Positions 11,093 to 21,581 of a stretch of 21,753 bases of DNA are shown in pieces. Source of the DNA: Hysterium pulicare CBS 123377 (lineage: Eukaryota > Ascomycota > Dothideomycetes > Hysteriales > Hysteriaceae). The notes under the pieces are model-generated. The model ran no database searches and was not told where the DNA came from. It saw nothing but the letters and a program-made list of their open reading frames with translations. The stretch covers positions 1-21,753 of the forward strand of contig AJFK01000308.1 of NCBI GenBank assembly GCA_000467715.1, given 5' to 3'. Position 1 is the stretch's first letter. Each line of letters begins with the position of its first letter. Both the position numbers and the translations under genes were made by a program.

Positions 11093-11714
11093 AATGTCGA
11101 TATCAATACATCATACAGTATCCCCTGTTTCCTTCCCTTCTCCTCCATACACTCAACAGTTGGCTCACCAGTTAGGAGTAAAGTCACCCTCCAATACCTT
11201 CCAGCAGGGTGCATCTAGTCCATGCATAGTCAATCCACCCTCAAACAAATTTCTTTGTTCACACGTCTTTCTGCATGGTGCAAGCGCAAAAGAACCCCCA
11301 GCAAGAGTTCGGACATGATTATTGGACTGACATCCATCCGCAACATCTTCAAGAGACATCGCGGGCGTTCGCCACACTTTGAGATCTGATGCCAGCGATG
11401 CTAACCCCGCATTTTATACCCATGTACCTCTGACAAAAGAGTCGCGTCTTGCCCCTGCGTGCAAGGTGCCTCCGCACTGTGCCTGCATTCCTTGGCGAAC
11501 AGGATCTGATTTCGCTGTTTATTGCACCGAACGAAGGAAGGACTCCCCAAACAAAATGCTTTGTTAGGCAATAACCGAGAGCCTAAAAGCCGTGGGATCT
11601 GTTTACAAAAGTCATCATGAACAACTTACAAGGACGGTCATTGACGCGTTGGTGAACCGCCATCTCCTCGGTCTTCATATTTCCAGTTCGTTGTGGTCAT
11701 GGTCTACCAGTACG
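11093..11714 (+). promoter_or_regulatory. VPS16 3' region and promoter of secreted glycosidase gene
   Basis: 622 bp without a supported gene. It should contain the VPS16 3' untranslated region and the glycosidase promoter. One GCGGGG match to the CreA consensus SYGGRG lies on the minus strand at 11405-11410. That would fit carbon catabolite control of a plant-wall enzyme, but a single site is weak evidence. Open frames here look like noise. Confidence 0.4.
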
Positions 11715-13868
11715 ATGCGGCTTAAAATTATACTCCTGTACTTTTTCTATTCGGTTCCTTTCTTCACTTCAGCGGCTGCACCATATAGCGAGTACATTCT
11801 CGCGCCGTCGTCCCGGACCTTGACTCCCACGACTGTTCGCAGAGTCAACGGGACGGTCACAAATGCCGCTGGCTTAATCAACAACAATGGCACTACCAAA
11901 CTCGCTGGAGCAAGCTCATCAATCACAGTAGATTTCGGCAAAAACATTGCCGGGACTGTGCATTTCTTTGTCGATTCTATATCTGGGGCTGATGAATACG
12001 TTGGATTCAGTTTCACGGAGAGTTCTATGTGGATCGGGGACAAATGTGACGCAACACTAGACGCGGGTCTCGATGAGCCGCTGTGGTTCCCGATTTCCCG
12101 ACCTGGAACTTATGGAGCTCCCAAAGAGCGTCAACGGGGTGGTTTCCGCTACCTCAGTGTACTCCATAATACTACAGGAACAGTGTCTCTCTCACAACTG
12201 ACAGTAAACTGGACCGCGTCACCGGACATGGCAGATCCAACGGATTATGCAGGATATTTTAATAGTGACAGCGAGAAGCTGAACCGGGTTTGGTATGCTG
12301 GCGCCTACACAAATCAATTGTGCTCCATCGATGCCAGTACCGGCAATGCAGTACTGAATAATACTCTCGACTACTGGGTGTATGATTATCTAATTACGAG
12401 TAAGTAACCCGGTACCTGTATTCATGCATTCGGGATAGTCCTCGTATAAATAAAAGCAAATGCTGATTCCATCATGATTCAGATGGCACCGCTGCTCTGG
12501 TTGATGGTGCCAAACGCGATCGCGTAGTATGGCCGGGTGATATTGCTATATCCCAGCCCTCATTATTCGTCTCGACAGGGCGCCTTGATTCCCTCCGTAA
12601 TGGTCTTGATTCCTTATGGGCTATCCAGCAGCCTGATGGAAGGTTGGCGTACAGTGGCGTACCCTTCCAGAACCTGAATTCAGCTTTATTCCAATGGAGT
12701 TTCACATATCACTTGCACACATTGGGCGATCTCTATGATTATTACATGTTTACGGATGATTTGGATTACTTACGTGCAAATTGGAATCATTTCAAACTGG
12801 GTATATCATATGTACTCAACTTCATCGATGACACTGGATTGGCAATGGTGACGAGCAAGCTTGATTGGCTCAGGTCAGGGATGGGGGGTCACAATATCGA
12901 GGTCATTATGTTCTCTTCCATCTTCGCAAGCGGCTTCAATCTTGACACTGATCACTAATCAATGATAGGCAAACTCAATCCTCTACCGTACGCTCAACCT
13001 TGGAGTCACTTTAGCCAGCGTCCTCAACGACAACAGCACTGAGATCGCCAACTGGACTTCAACCGCCGCCCACATCCAAGAAGCAGCGAATTCTCGTCTC
13101 TGGGACGCTTCACAGAACCTCTTCTACGATAACGACACGACCACCTCTCTCCACCCCCAAGACGGCAATGCCTGGGCTATCTACTCAGGTTTGGTGAACT
13201 CGACACGCGCCGCCCTCATCAGCACAGCCCTTATGAACCGCTGGATGCGGCCGTACGGCGCCCCAGCTCCAGAAGCAGGAGCTATTGTATCGCCCTTTGC
13301 GACTGGCTTCGAGGTTCAAGCGCATTATCTCGCGGGATTTCCCGAGAGAGCGGAAGAACTGATATCATTCATGTTCGCCGACTTCATGCTCGATGATCCC
13401 CGGATGACCAATTCTACTTTCATCGAGGGTTACTCTACGAACGGGACTCTGCACTATGTGTATCCTAGTGAAGCTCGTGTCAGCCATGCACATGGTTGGT
13501 CGACGGGTCCGACTTCTGCTTTGAGCTTCCTAGGAGCTGGAATCCAGATCGTGGGTGCAGGTGGAAGCAAATGGCAAATGAAACCACTGTTTGGAAACTC
13601 AACCAGGATTACGGCGGGCTATCAGACGCATCTCGGACAATTTGCTGCTAGTTGGGAGAAGGGATCGAATGGGGTGAGCGGAAAATTCGAGACCCCTGGA
13701 GGGACCATTGGCACCTTGGTATTACCTGCGCCCCAAGGGAATGTAAGCTTGATTCTGAATGGCCCTGATGGGAACAGAACGCTGGGCTCTGTCGAAAATA
13801 GTCTTGTTACGGTGACAGGGCTGCGTGGAGGTAACTATACGGTGACGGTGACGGTCAAACAGATATAG
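11715..13868 (+). CDS. secreted GH78-like (alpha-L-rhamnosidase-like) six-hairpin glycosidase
   Basis: Likely extracellular enzyme acting on rhamnosyl-containing plant polymers or glycosides. Exons are 11715-12399, 12483-12901 and 12969-13868 (introns 83 and 67 nt), giving 667 aa. The start at 11715 gives a signal peptide (MRLKIILLYFFYSVPFFTSA, then AA before PYSEYI). The frame is open further upstream to 11592, but that lacks a signal-like start. A beta-sandwich N-terminal part precedes an (alpha/alpha)6 catalytic barrel with the family hallmark DGAKRDRVVWPGD at 236-248, GGHNIEANS at the exon 2/3 join, FIEGYS (Glu521) and SHAHGWSTGP (~541-550). Many Asn-X-Ser/Thr sites suit a secreted glycoprotein. 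The second donor, GTCATT, is unusual. The acidic motif differs from the bacterial GH78 form, so rhamnosidase activity is inferred. A rhamnosyl-glucuronate lyase (PL27-type) fold relative is the main alternative. Confidence 0.83.
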
Positions 13869-14025
13869 GATGCAAGCACCAACCCCGAGAAGCAGATGCT
13901 ATATTCTGGAATAACCTCTAATTTTACAAAAGTGTCTAAATTGCGTCTAAAGTGTATGTGCCAGAATCTCAACCTTAAAATACTGCACCCAGAATGCGTA
14001 CTCGACCATAGCCCCCGTTAAGCCG
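13869..14025. other. convergent 3' intergenic gap
   Basis: 157 bp between two converging stop codons. The two 3' untranslated regions probably abut or overlap here. It is A/T-rich around 13900-13980, and no hairpin or gene is seen. Confidence 0.5.
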
Positions 14026-15503
14026 TTACTCTTTATTCAGCTTCCTTTCAAGAACCTCTAACACTTTCTCTCGTACACCCTGCTTTCCTTCCTTGGCCTC
14101 CATGAAGTGCGCTATGATCTCCTCCTGTGTCTCATACTTACCTTGTCGTACAACATCCAGGATTTCCATTTCCCTCGGTAAGCCGATCCATGCGTGCGGG
14201 TACTCCGCGTATCTTGATCCCTCGCCCGAATTGATCAAGGGTAACTCAGTACCTCTTTCAAAGAACCTAGCCACTTGATCTTGAGTAGCTTCCTCAAAGG
14301 TGTTGGGTTTCCAATTTGGTCGCCCCTTTTCTCGCCGAATGAGGCGGGCATTGACACCCTCAACAAAATCGGGATGGGCCATGAATTGAGCCGCTATATC
14401 GTATTCGCGTTGAAAGGCTTCTGCTATGTTCCACTTGTTTCCAACGCGCATCTGTTGGAGCGTGACTAGCACTGAGGTTGGTGACCGTTGCTCAATCGTC
14501 TCTTGCGTCTTTTTTGCCCATGTCTTCAACTCCTCGCTCCCGTTTTCCTCCACTTTTTTCAATGATGCTAGAATCTCTTTGATTGTCGGTAGTTCTTCCG
14601 AGAAGCATTCGTCAATGGTATTGCGGAGCTCGCCGGAGATGGCAGGGCGTGAGCTTGGGAGACCTGTGCTGAATTCTTCAATGGTGGAATTTATGATCTT
14701 GTGGCGGGATTGAAGGTCCATATAATCAGGAAAGTTAAGTTCGGCGAGACGGGATTCAAGAGACGGGAGAGAGGTCGAGTGGATGTAGTGGGTCGCTACG
14801 CCATGGTAGAAAGCATCTACTCCTTTGAGTTGCTCGCTCGTCAGCGCAAGGTACGTTCCTAGCTGTCCCTCCATTCTCGGCAGGAAGAAGCTAGCTCCAA
14901 CGTCCGGGAAGAACCCGATAGTCGTTTCCGGCATGGCGAAAAGGGTGTTTTCCGTAGCTATCCTAAACGGCGCATGTACGCTCAAGCCGACGCCTCCTCC
15001 CATGGTTATTCCGTCCATGAATGCAACATACGGCTTCGAATACGTAGCAATCAGGTGATCCAATTTGTATTCCAGACCGAAGTAATCCGAAGACTTCTGC
15101 TGGCCTCCCTGGCCCTCAGTATTCCACTTTGCAAGCGCGGCCACATCACCGCCGGCGCAGAAAGCACGGCCAGCCCCTTTGATCACAACGACGTTCGCCA
15201 TTTGTGATTTCGCCCATTCTTGGAGTCGCGGTATTATCTTTCGAGCCATTGAGCCATTGAGTGAGTTGAGCTTCTTAGGGCGGTTGAGCTCGATAGTCCG
15301 CACGCCGTAATTGTTGTTAAATATGACATCGTCGGGTTCGTCACTGGGCTGTGCTTTTAGGAGGTCTTCCGTTGGTGTTGAGTACTGCATGCTCACAGTC
15401 AGTCTTTTCCTAAGGCAATCAATGGGCAACTGCAGCTCTGCTGGCCCACCTTCCGAGTCCCCGTCATCCAGGCCGGTTGTATAATCTTCGCTCTTAAAGG
15501 CAT
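14026..15503 (-). CDS. EHD3: mitochondrial 3-hydroxyisobutyryl-CoA hydrolase
   Basis: Hydrolyses 3-hydroxyisobutyryl-CoA to 3-hydroxyisobutyrate and CoA in valine breakdown, in the mitochondrial matrix. Exon 1 is 15503-15450 and encodes MPLRAKIIQPAWMTGTRK, a basic, acid-free targeting-type leader. A 65-nt intron (15449-15385, donor GTGGGC, acceptor CAG) follows. Exon 2 is 15384-14026 and opens with YSTPTEDLL. Reading through the intron meets a TGA, so splicing is required. The protein is 470 aa with a crotonase fold. Oxyanion-hole segments are AFCAGGDVAAL (CAGGD 94-98) and MDGITMGGGVGLS (141-151). The hydrolase signature PETTIGFFPDVGASFFLPR carries the likely catalytic Glu171 and Asp179. The C-terminal ECH_2 region continues to RRKGRPNW-like sequence, here RREKGRPNWKP. 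It lacks features of a plain enoyl-CoA hydratase. Divergent from mitochondrial EF-Tu. Confidence 0.92.
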
Positions 15504-15958
15504 GGTAGATTGGGCGGCCCGCGAGTGCCAGCTCAGCGGCGTTGCTGCTGTTCGTCTGAGAGATGTAGAAAGAGACATTCGTGTGGAGAGATGCGCAGAA
15601 AAGCGACGTAGAGCTTCTGCAGGTCCAGCCCTTTACCTCGGCAAGCGGTATAGAAATTCGAAGTTTGTCTTGCGTAGAAAGAGCAATCGGTCTCTAAAAA
15701 GCTGATGAGGCACGATTGCGAAGTTGAACGAGGGATTGATAGTTTTGTTTATGTGCTCGGGAAAGCTTCTCCGCCGCCGACGTGACCTTCGAAGCTCTTG
15801 ATGAGGCTTTTGGAAGCCGCACGTGACCGCAATTGGGATTGGCGCTAGGAAAATAATGCGCAACCTTGAACGAGCTCTTCGTTGATTTGGTACCTACTCC
15901 GGCAATCTCATCTCAATTCGTTTCCGTCTCCTTTCATTTTTGTCTGTTTTAATTCAAT
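15504..15958. promoter_or_regulatory. divergent promoter region, hydrolase / mitochondrial EF-Tu
   Basis: 455 bp between two start codons on opposite strands, both encoding mitochondrial proteins. At 15820-15845 lie CACGTGAC (15820-15827, E-box/Cbf1-like) and two reversed CCAAT boxes, ATTGG at 15832-15836 and 15838-15842. The second belongs to GCGCCAATC on the minus strand (15837-15845). A pyrimidine-rich tract at about 15907-15950, just before the EF-Tu start, is typical of strongly expressed fungal genes. Factor binding is inferred from sequence only. Confidence 0.5.
15820..15845. promoter_or_regulatory. CACGTGAC plus two ATTGG boxes
   Basis: An E-box (CACGTGAC) is followed within 5 bp by two ATTGG words six bases apart, the second inside GATTGGCGC. 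It is placed between the divergent starts of two nuclear genes for mitochondrial proteins. Confidence 0.5.
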
Positions 15959-17505
15959 ATGCCAGCCTTTACTCGTGCTTTCTGGCGGACAAGTCGTGCA
16001 GCTATCCGCTACCAAAAGTCTGTTAATCCGTTGTCGCAAGCTCTCGGCGTCCAGGGTAGAAGCCAGTACATTGGCTCTGTGAGGAACTATGCCGCTGCCT
16101 TCCAGCGAGACAAGCCTCATGTAAACATTGGTGCGTGCTTTGCCTCAGTCCTATAGTGATCACAGACACTGACGGGCTTCTCTCTAGGCACAATTGGGCA
16201 CGTCGATCACGGAAAGGTCTTTTTCCAACAGCAATCGAGAGCCGTCCTGGATGCTAACGATTCCAGACCACACTCACAGCAGCCATCACGAAACGACAAG
16301 CATCGAAAGGCCTCGCCAACTTCCTCGATTACGGCGCCATCGATAAAGCCCCTGAAGAGCGAAAGCGTGGTATCACCATTGCCACTGCCCACATCGAGTA
16401 TGCCACCTCCAACCGCCACTACTCTCACGTCGACTGTCCGGGTCACGCCGATTACATCAAGAATATGATCACGGGTACGGCGAACATGGATGGAGCTATC
16501 ATCGTCGTCGCCGCATCCGATGGGCAAATGTAGGAATACCTATGTAGACAATTTGACCTGGAAGCTCACAATATGAAAGGCCTCAGACAAGAGAACATTT
16601 ACTCCTCGCCAGACAAGTGGGCGTCCAGAAGATCGTCGTTTTTGTTAACAAGATCGACGCGATTGAAGACAAGGAGATGTTGGAGCTGGTCGAGATGGAG
16701 ATGAGGGAACTACTTTCATCGTACGGATTCGAGGGTGATGACACACCTATCATCATGGGATCAGCTCTATGCGCTCTTGAGGGACGACAACCAGACATCG
16801 GCGAGCAGAAGATTGATGAGCTTCTCCAGGCTGTAGACGACTGGATCCCAACCCCGAAGCGTGAAACCGAAAAGCCCTTCCTCATGGCCGTCGAAGATGT
16901 CTTTTCCATTGCTGGACGTGGTACAGTTGCCTCGGGCCGTGTCGAGCGGGGTGTTCTCAAGAAGGATTCCGAAGTTGAGCTTGTCGGAAAGGGTGTTGCG
17001 CCCATCAAGACAAAGGTTACGGACATCGAGACATTTAAGAAATCTTGTGACGAATCAAGAGCAGGAGACAACTCCGGCCTCCTTCTACGAGGTGTGAAGC
17101 GAGAGGATGTCCGACGTGGTATGGTCATCGCCATCCCGGGAACTGTGAAAGCCCACCAGAAATTCCTGGTCTCCATGTACGTCCTCACGAAGGAGGAAGG
17201 CGGTCGCCATACTGGCTTCCACGAGAACTACCGACCTCAAATGTTCATTCGGACTGCCGACGAATCGGCCAAGTTGACGTGGCCAGAGGGCACTGAGGAC
17301 CCTCATGACAAGATGGTCATGCCGGGTGACAATATCGAGATGGTTTGCGAACTCCATGCCCCTCATGTCATCGAGCCAGGACAACGATTCAACATGCGTG
17401 AAGGTGGTCGGTGAGTACTTGTCGGATCCTTCAGCAAGTTAAAATATACTAAGTAATACCCACAGAACTGTCGCTACTGGCCTGGTGACCCAGGTCCTCG
17501 CATAA
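15959..17505 (+). CDS. TUF1: mitochondrial translation elongation factor Tu
   Basis: GTPase that delivers aminoacyl-tRNA to the mitochondrial ribosome. Exons are 15959-16130, 16188-16216, 16267-16529, 16580-17410 and 17466-17505. Introns are 57, 50, 50 and 55 nt, and the product is 444 aa. A basic leader ([20 protein letters not shown] to about residue 50) should target it to mitochondria. G1 is GHVDHGKT (61-68), switch I ends RGITIATAH (101-109), G3 is DCPGH (123-127) and G4 is NKID (178-181). Domains 2 and 3 follow ([38 protein letters not shown]). The third join was placed to restore the family sequence [16 protein letters not shown], with donor GTAGGA and acceptor AAG. Exon 2 is only 29 nt and encodes most of the P-loop, and exon 5 encodes just the last 12-13 residues. 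Divergent from the hydrolase gene. Confidence 0.96.
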
Positions 17506-18059
17506 AATTATCAACTAAATATGATTTCTCCCTTTATGTAAAGACGATCTGGCGGGCTCTCAACCCCCTCTCGCACGTGTAAGATCTTGGTTGGGTCCCT
17601 TTTTTTGTACACTATCTTGTGCATTTTACCCTCCACTCCGCTTCATCTCATGTTCTTTTACAGCTGTACTTTACCGAGGCGTGATCTAGACAGTGCTGAG
17701 AGGCATGAATGGCGTTTGAGAGGTGCAAAGCTCGAGTCCTCGAAAAAGAAATACAATTTAATCAGTGTGCTCAATATCCGTTATTGTGCTTCTATAAGGC
17801 GAAATTTCATTGAAGCTAAAGCTCTTCAACGTCCGTCATATCAATAGAGCGCCAAAACAAACGTTATAAAAAACCTCCGACTACAAGGACGGAGGATACC
17901 AAAACCCTTTTAAAGTAAATACATGAATTCGTTACGTTGAAGTCAGATCAGCCTTCCATACAAGGACTTCGATTGCCTAGTTCCGCAGGCCATGAACAAG
18001 ACCACACATAGGGTATCCAGGATACAAGTACATGATTACTCAGACGAATATCGCCAGGA
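17506..18059. other. convergent intergenic region, EF-Tu / PLAC8 gene
   Basis: 554 bp between two converging stop codons. It should hold both 3' untranslated regions. A 6-bp perfect inverted repeat (CCTCCG, 10-nt spacer, CGGAGG) lies at 17874-17895. It could form a small hairpin in either transcript. No gene is supported. Confidence 0.45.
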
Positions 18060-19452
18060 TTATGCTCTTTCTCGTCCATTAGGTGGCGGGGCGTAGACCA
18101 TTTGGACGGGGCTGGCATAAGCCTCCGAATTCGCAGGGCCGGCCCACCGTCTAGAGTTCTCCTCACGATCCCTAATCTCGCGCTCATTTTGGATAGCGAT
18201 GCAGCAGCAGCAGCAGCACGACTTTCCGATATCAGACATAACAGAGCCAGTGAGTTTGTAGACATGACGGAGGCGTGTGCGGTGGATTAACGGAAACAAC
18301 CCTTCGTAAACGTTAGTTCGGCCAATGCATTACTCAAATGTGGCACAGCCTAGAGATAAAAGGGAGATTTTGCTTACACCATAAGCCACAAGCTAAAGTC
18401 ATCAGTCCACAATGTGCATTTACGGCATTATAACCCAGCATATCCGTCGGGTCCCTCTTATCACTTTTCTGGCCGAGTCTGTAGGCCGTCTTTCCATACA
18501 CGATACACGGGCAAAACAAGCCTGTTATGCATGTCCCGACATCACCCCCACATTCGCATAGCGAGTGTTTCCATTCATGATCCGAACCTTTGGCTGAAAG
18601 ATCCATGTTCGGATGTGCGATCTGACCCGGTTGATGCAGCGCAGTATTCAGCCCGTTTGGTCCAGTAGCTGCATCAGGGCTGAAGACAGCATGGACAGGT
18701 GTCTCGGCGCCATGAGGTGAGTACGGCGAGTAAGGTGACTGGGGGAAAATGGATTTGCGGTAGGTGGATTCGCGACGGGCTTCCGGGGACTCCAGAAAAT
18801 CGGTATCACGCTTGATAGGTATCGGGCCAGGAGACGATGGCGTAATAGGTGTCTTTCTTGGGAGGGGAGAGACAGGTGATCGTTGTGACATTGCAGATTG
18901 CGGAACTTGTGGCATGCTAAAGTTTCGACGTCGGTCAACGTTGGTGTCAATGCGATGCAGCGAGTTTCGTTTTCGCGTATGTGTCGGATTTGGCTGTGCG
19001 ACTGGCGTCATGGGCGCAAATAGCGCCGGATGGGGCTGTGAGGGCAGAGTAACATTGTATGGTGATGACGCTGTCTTCTCCGGGGGATACTCTGAGTAAG
19101 GTGGTTGCTGTTGTTGTACGGTGGGGTTGGAGACGGATTGAGGTCGTGGATCAATGGGGGTGGTCGGGGATTGCGGAATAGACTGTACGGTCGACCAATG
19201 GGTAGGTCGTCTGTAGTGATCTAGTTGTGGGTCAATTGGAGACACTTGGTACGGATGTTGGCTTCCTAAGGTATTCGCATTGGCATTGTCCTGTACAGGG
19301 CGTTGGCTGGTTGGGGTCATTGGGGTTACGGTCACGATGTCCTCCTCCGGTGGTGTATCTGGAGGTGTTTGCCATGAGAAACGATTCTGACGTGGGCCAG
19401 GAGCCTGGGATTGACGCTGTTGCTGGTATTGTCCATTCTGTCTCGAGTCCAT
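18060..19452 (-). CDS. PLAC8-domain protein with Pro/Gln-rich N-terminus
   Basis: Function uncertain. PLAC8 (Cys-rich) proteins are small membrane-associated proteins linked in other eukaryotes to metal tolerance and cell size. Exon 1 is 19452-18378 and exon 2 is 18301-18060, joined through a 76-nt intron (donor GTAAGC, branch CTAAC, acceptor AAG), giving 438 aa. Residues 1-290 are low-complexity, rich in Pro, Gln, Ser and Thr (for example QQQRQSQAPGP, VQQQQPPYSEYPPE), and probably disordered. They contain several SP and TP sites. The PLAC8 domain runs from about 294 to 400. It includes WKHSLCECGGDVGTCITGLF, CPCIVYGKTAYRLGQ, a hydrophobic stretch around MTLACGLWWLFPLI, and a run of six cysteines (387-392) encoded by a TGC repeat. 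The family usually has a CC-rich motif there. A basic/acidic tail with PPPNGRERA ends it. The ATG at 19452 is the first in-frame start of the exon. Confidence 0.88.
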
Positions 19453-20542
19453 GATGTACAGCCAGATTATCAGGCGAGCTCAGTCGACAGCGCCAATCGG
19501 ATTCCAGTCATCAAAGACGGCTGAAAGCGTTCGGAAGAGCAGATGATGTGGGAATGGCTCTACAAAGTCATAAAAGCGTGAAGTTTCGTCGAGTTTGTAC
19601 GAGTGATATATATGAAGCTTTGCGGGCTGTGAAGGTGTCCAAGAGCGAGGAGGTCGTACTTGGGGTCCAGAGGGGCTGATGTCGGAGAGATCTATGAATA
19701 TTTTGGAAGAGCCCTGTGGTGCTGCATATTGCAGGAGAGGGCTGCATCACCTCTCCATACGAGATGGTGATGCTGGGGTCCTTTTCCGCTGGTTGGTTCG
19801 AAGCTGACGCTTGGGCTGTGATTCACCCCACAGAGGCCGCCATCACACAAAGCACGTTGGTGGAGGAGCAACCTCGCCGTCGTTGGCCGCTCGGGCAGAG
19901 GCGACTTGGAGGTTTGGTGCATGATTGCGCAGCTGTCGTCCATGGGCGCTGCGTCGTGAGACGTGGCTGGACAGCTGCGACGATCCGGCTCTCGACGGGC
20001 GCTTAGGTAGCTAGCCACCACGCCGTTTTTGACCTTACCCGGGAACCAGGTGCTTGCATGTCGTTTTGCCGAGAAGCCTCATACGCCTGTCCAACATTCT
20101 CCCTCTTATCTATACGATGATAATGCAGTGTGGCTTTTAGCTGCCGTTGGTTGTGCACAGGGCTGGTGTTGGAGCTGAAATCCCTACATATCGTCTCACT
20201 GGCTGCTTTCTTCGCTTGCTGCAGGGCTGCGCGTCTAAAACTCTCCGCAGACCTATCTGTGAACAGTGATTGATGTGCCCTGCAGACTTAAACTAAAGCA
20301 GTCGCTAGTTTATCATTTAAGCTCATGTTCGCAGGCATAGAATGGACCTAGAGTGGTGGTGATGCCGTAATGTGTAGTAGCATTCGTGGAAGAGAAAGTC
20401 CATGTACAGTATATGTACTTATGAATATGCATTTTTAATTCAAACATTTTACAGGTTTGCAGTACAGCTCGACAAGAATTCGCCAGTTTGCATAAGATAT
20501 CTTGGCAATTGCCAGCTGCCGGGAATTGAACGGAGCATTACA
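19453..20542 (-). promoter_or_regulatory. PLAC8 gene promoter and 3' region of the next gene
   Basis: 1.09 kb without a supported gene. Both flanking genes are on the minus strand, so this is the 3' end of the mitochondrial-protein gene plus the PLAC8 promoter and leader. A CCAAT box in the context GCGCCAATC lies at 19490-19498 (CCAAT at 19493-19497), reading on the plus strand, about 40 bp upstream of the PLAC8 ATG. An ATATATAT tract at 19606-19613 could act as a TATA-like element. Overlapping opposite open frames at 19692-20021 have no protein-like character. Confidence 0.45.
19490..19498. promoter_or_regulatory. CCAAT box in GCGCCAATC context
   Basis: Same 9-mer as in the two divergent promoters of this window, about 40 bp upstream of the PLAC8-protein ATG. 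A candidate Hap/CBC site by sequence only. Confidence 0.4.
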
Positions 20543-21581
20543 CTATTGGTCCTTGTCTTGGGTTGCCTTGCCTCTTTGATCACTTTCGGCCTATTGCTGT
20601 TAGACATATGAACTGAAGGGGGTACCAGGGCTGGACATATCCACTTACTCCTGGTCTGTCTACTGAGACAGTTCCTTTTAGCTTGGCGGTCTCTGCAACT
20701 CCCTCGCCCTTCTTAGACTTGGTGGAATCTTTGGAGGGGGATATTGAATGCTTTGTCTCCTGGTTGGTCATGCCTTCCTGCTTGCCCGACATTTCACCTG
20801 CCTTGGCTGGTTTCTGTGAGTCGGCCTGCCTTTGGTTAGATGCGACAGATTAGGGGTATTTATCGAAGGGATTTACAGTGTCTCTGTCCGCAGGATCCTC
20901 CTTCTTTGCACTCTCCTCGTCCTGGGGTTCAACCTTGTCTTTCAATTTGTTGTCACGATTTTCATCCGTACTCGCAGCCTTCCCATCTGCTTTGGCAGAG
21001 TAGCCCTTCTCTTCGTCCTTTTGTGCGGTAGAGTCACCTTCCTTTGTGGGCTTATCGTCAGAAGAGTTGTCTTCTGACTTGCTCTCTTCCTCCTTGGCTT
21101 CCGGTTCTTCTTTTGAATCCTGGTCTTTCTCCTCGGGCTCTTCTGTGCTGTGATCACCATGACCACCGTGACTATCTCCATGGCCGTGCTCAGCGTCGGC
21201 GCTTGGTTGGAGAATCCACCACAAGGAGGGGATTGTGACAATGGTCGCAGCTATTAACCTGCAAGCAATACGTAGTTAGTAGTACTCAGGGACAATACGC
21301 TTCGAAGCTTTGTAGCTAGTAGAAAACACATTTGAACCGATCAACGCAACTTTGAGTGATGGCGCATACCATGGAATGTCTTCGCCTTTTTTGGCAACCG
21401 ATGGAATTGCTTTAAGGTAAGGCGGTGTTCCGGGTTTTTCAGCGACTTCAACGTAAGTTCTTCGAGCAGTGCGCTGAAAGCGCTGCCATGGTTGCTGCTC
21501 GGTAATGCGGAAAGCCCTCGCCGGTTGGGTCAATCGGGAGGCCAGAGGGGCGCGGAGGGCAGCATGTCGCGGCAGAACCAT
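20543..21581 (-). CDS. uncharacterised fungal mitochondrial Lys/Glu-rich single-pass protein
   Basis: Function unknown. Exons are 21581-21370, 21258-20877, 20825-20649 and 20590-20543. Introns are 111, 51 and 58 nt, each with a CTAAC branch point, and the product is 272 aa. The N-terminus (MVLPRHAALRAPLASRLTQP, with more Arg up to about 42 and no acidic residue before 27) looks like a mitochondrial presequence. A hydrophobic segment LIAATIVTIPSLWWIL (72-87) could span the inner membrane. A His-rich stretch HGHGDSHGGHGDH (95-107) follows, then about 100 residues of Lys/Glu/Asp/Ser-rich, highly charged, probably disordered sequence. The C-terminal part SGKQEGMTNQETKHSISPSK to KSKKGEGVAETAKLKGTV resembles, from memory, a conserved tail of uncharacterised Pezizomycotina proteins with the same layout. 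The last short exon (about 15 residues) is the least certain. Confidence 0.72.

Noticed and set aside
15385-15429. Alternative start of the hydrolase at 15429
   Set aside because: It begins at a non-ATG codon inside the intron. Exon 1 at 15503-15450 gives an ATG, a targeting leader and a phase-0 join.
17874-17895. 6-bp inverted repeat as a terminator
   Set aside because: Polymerase II genes do not end at such hairpins. It is noted only as a possible 3' UTR structure.
19692-20021. Overlapping opposite-strand open frames of about 100 codons
   Set aside because: Both have random-looking composition and no family resemblance. They lie in a G+C-richer promoter region where such frames arise by chance.
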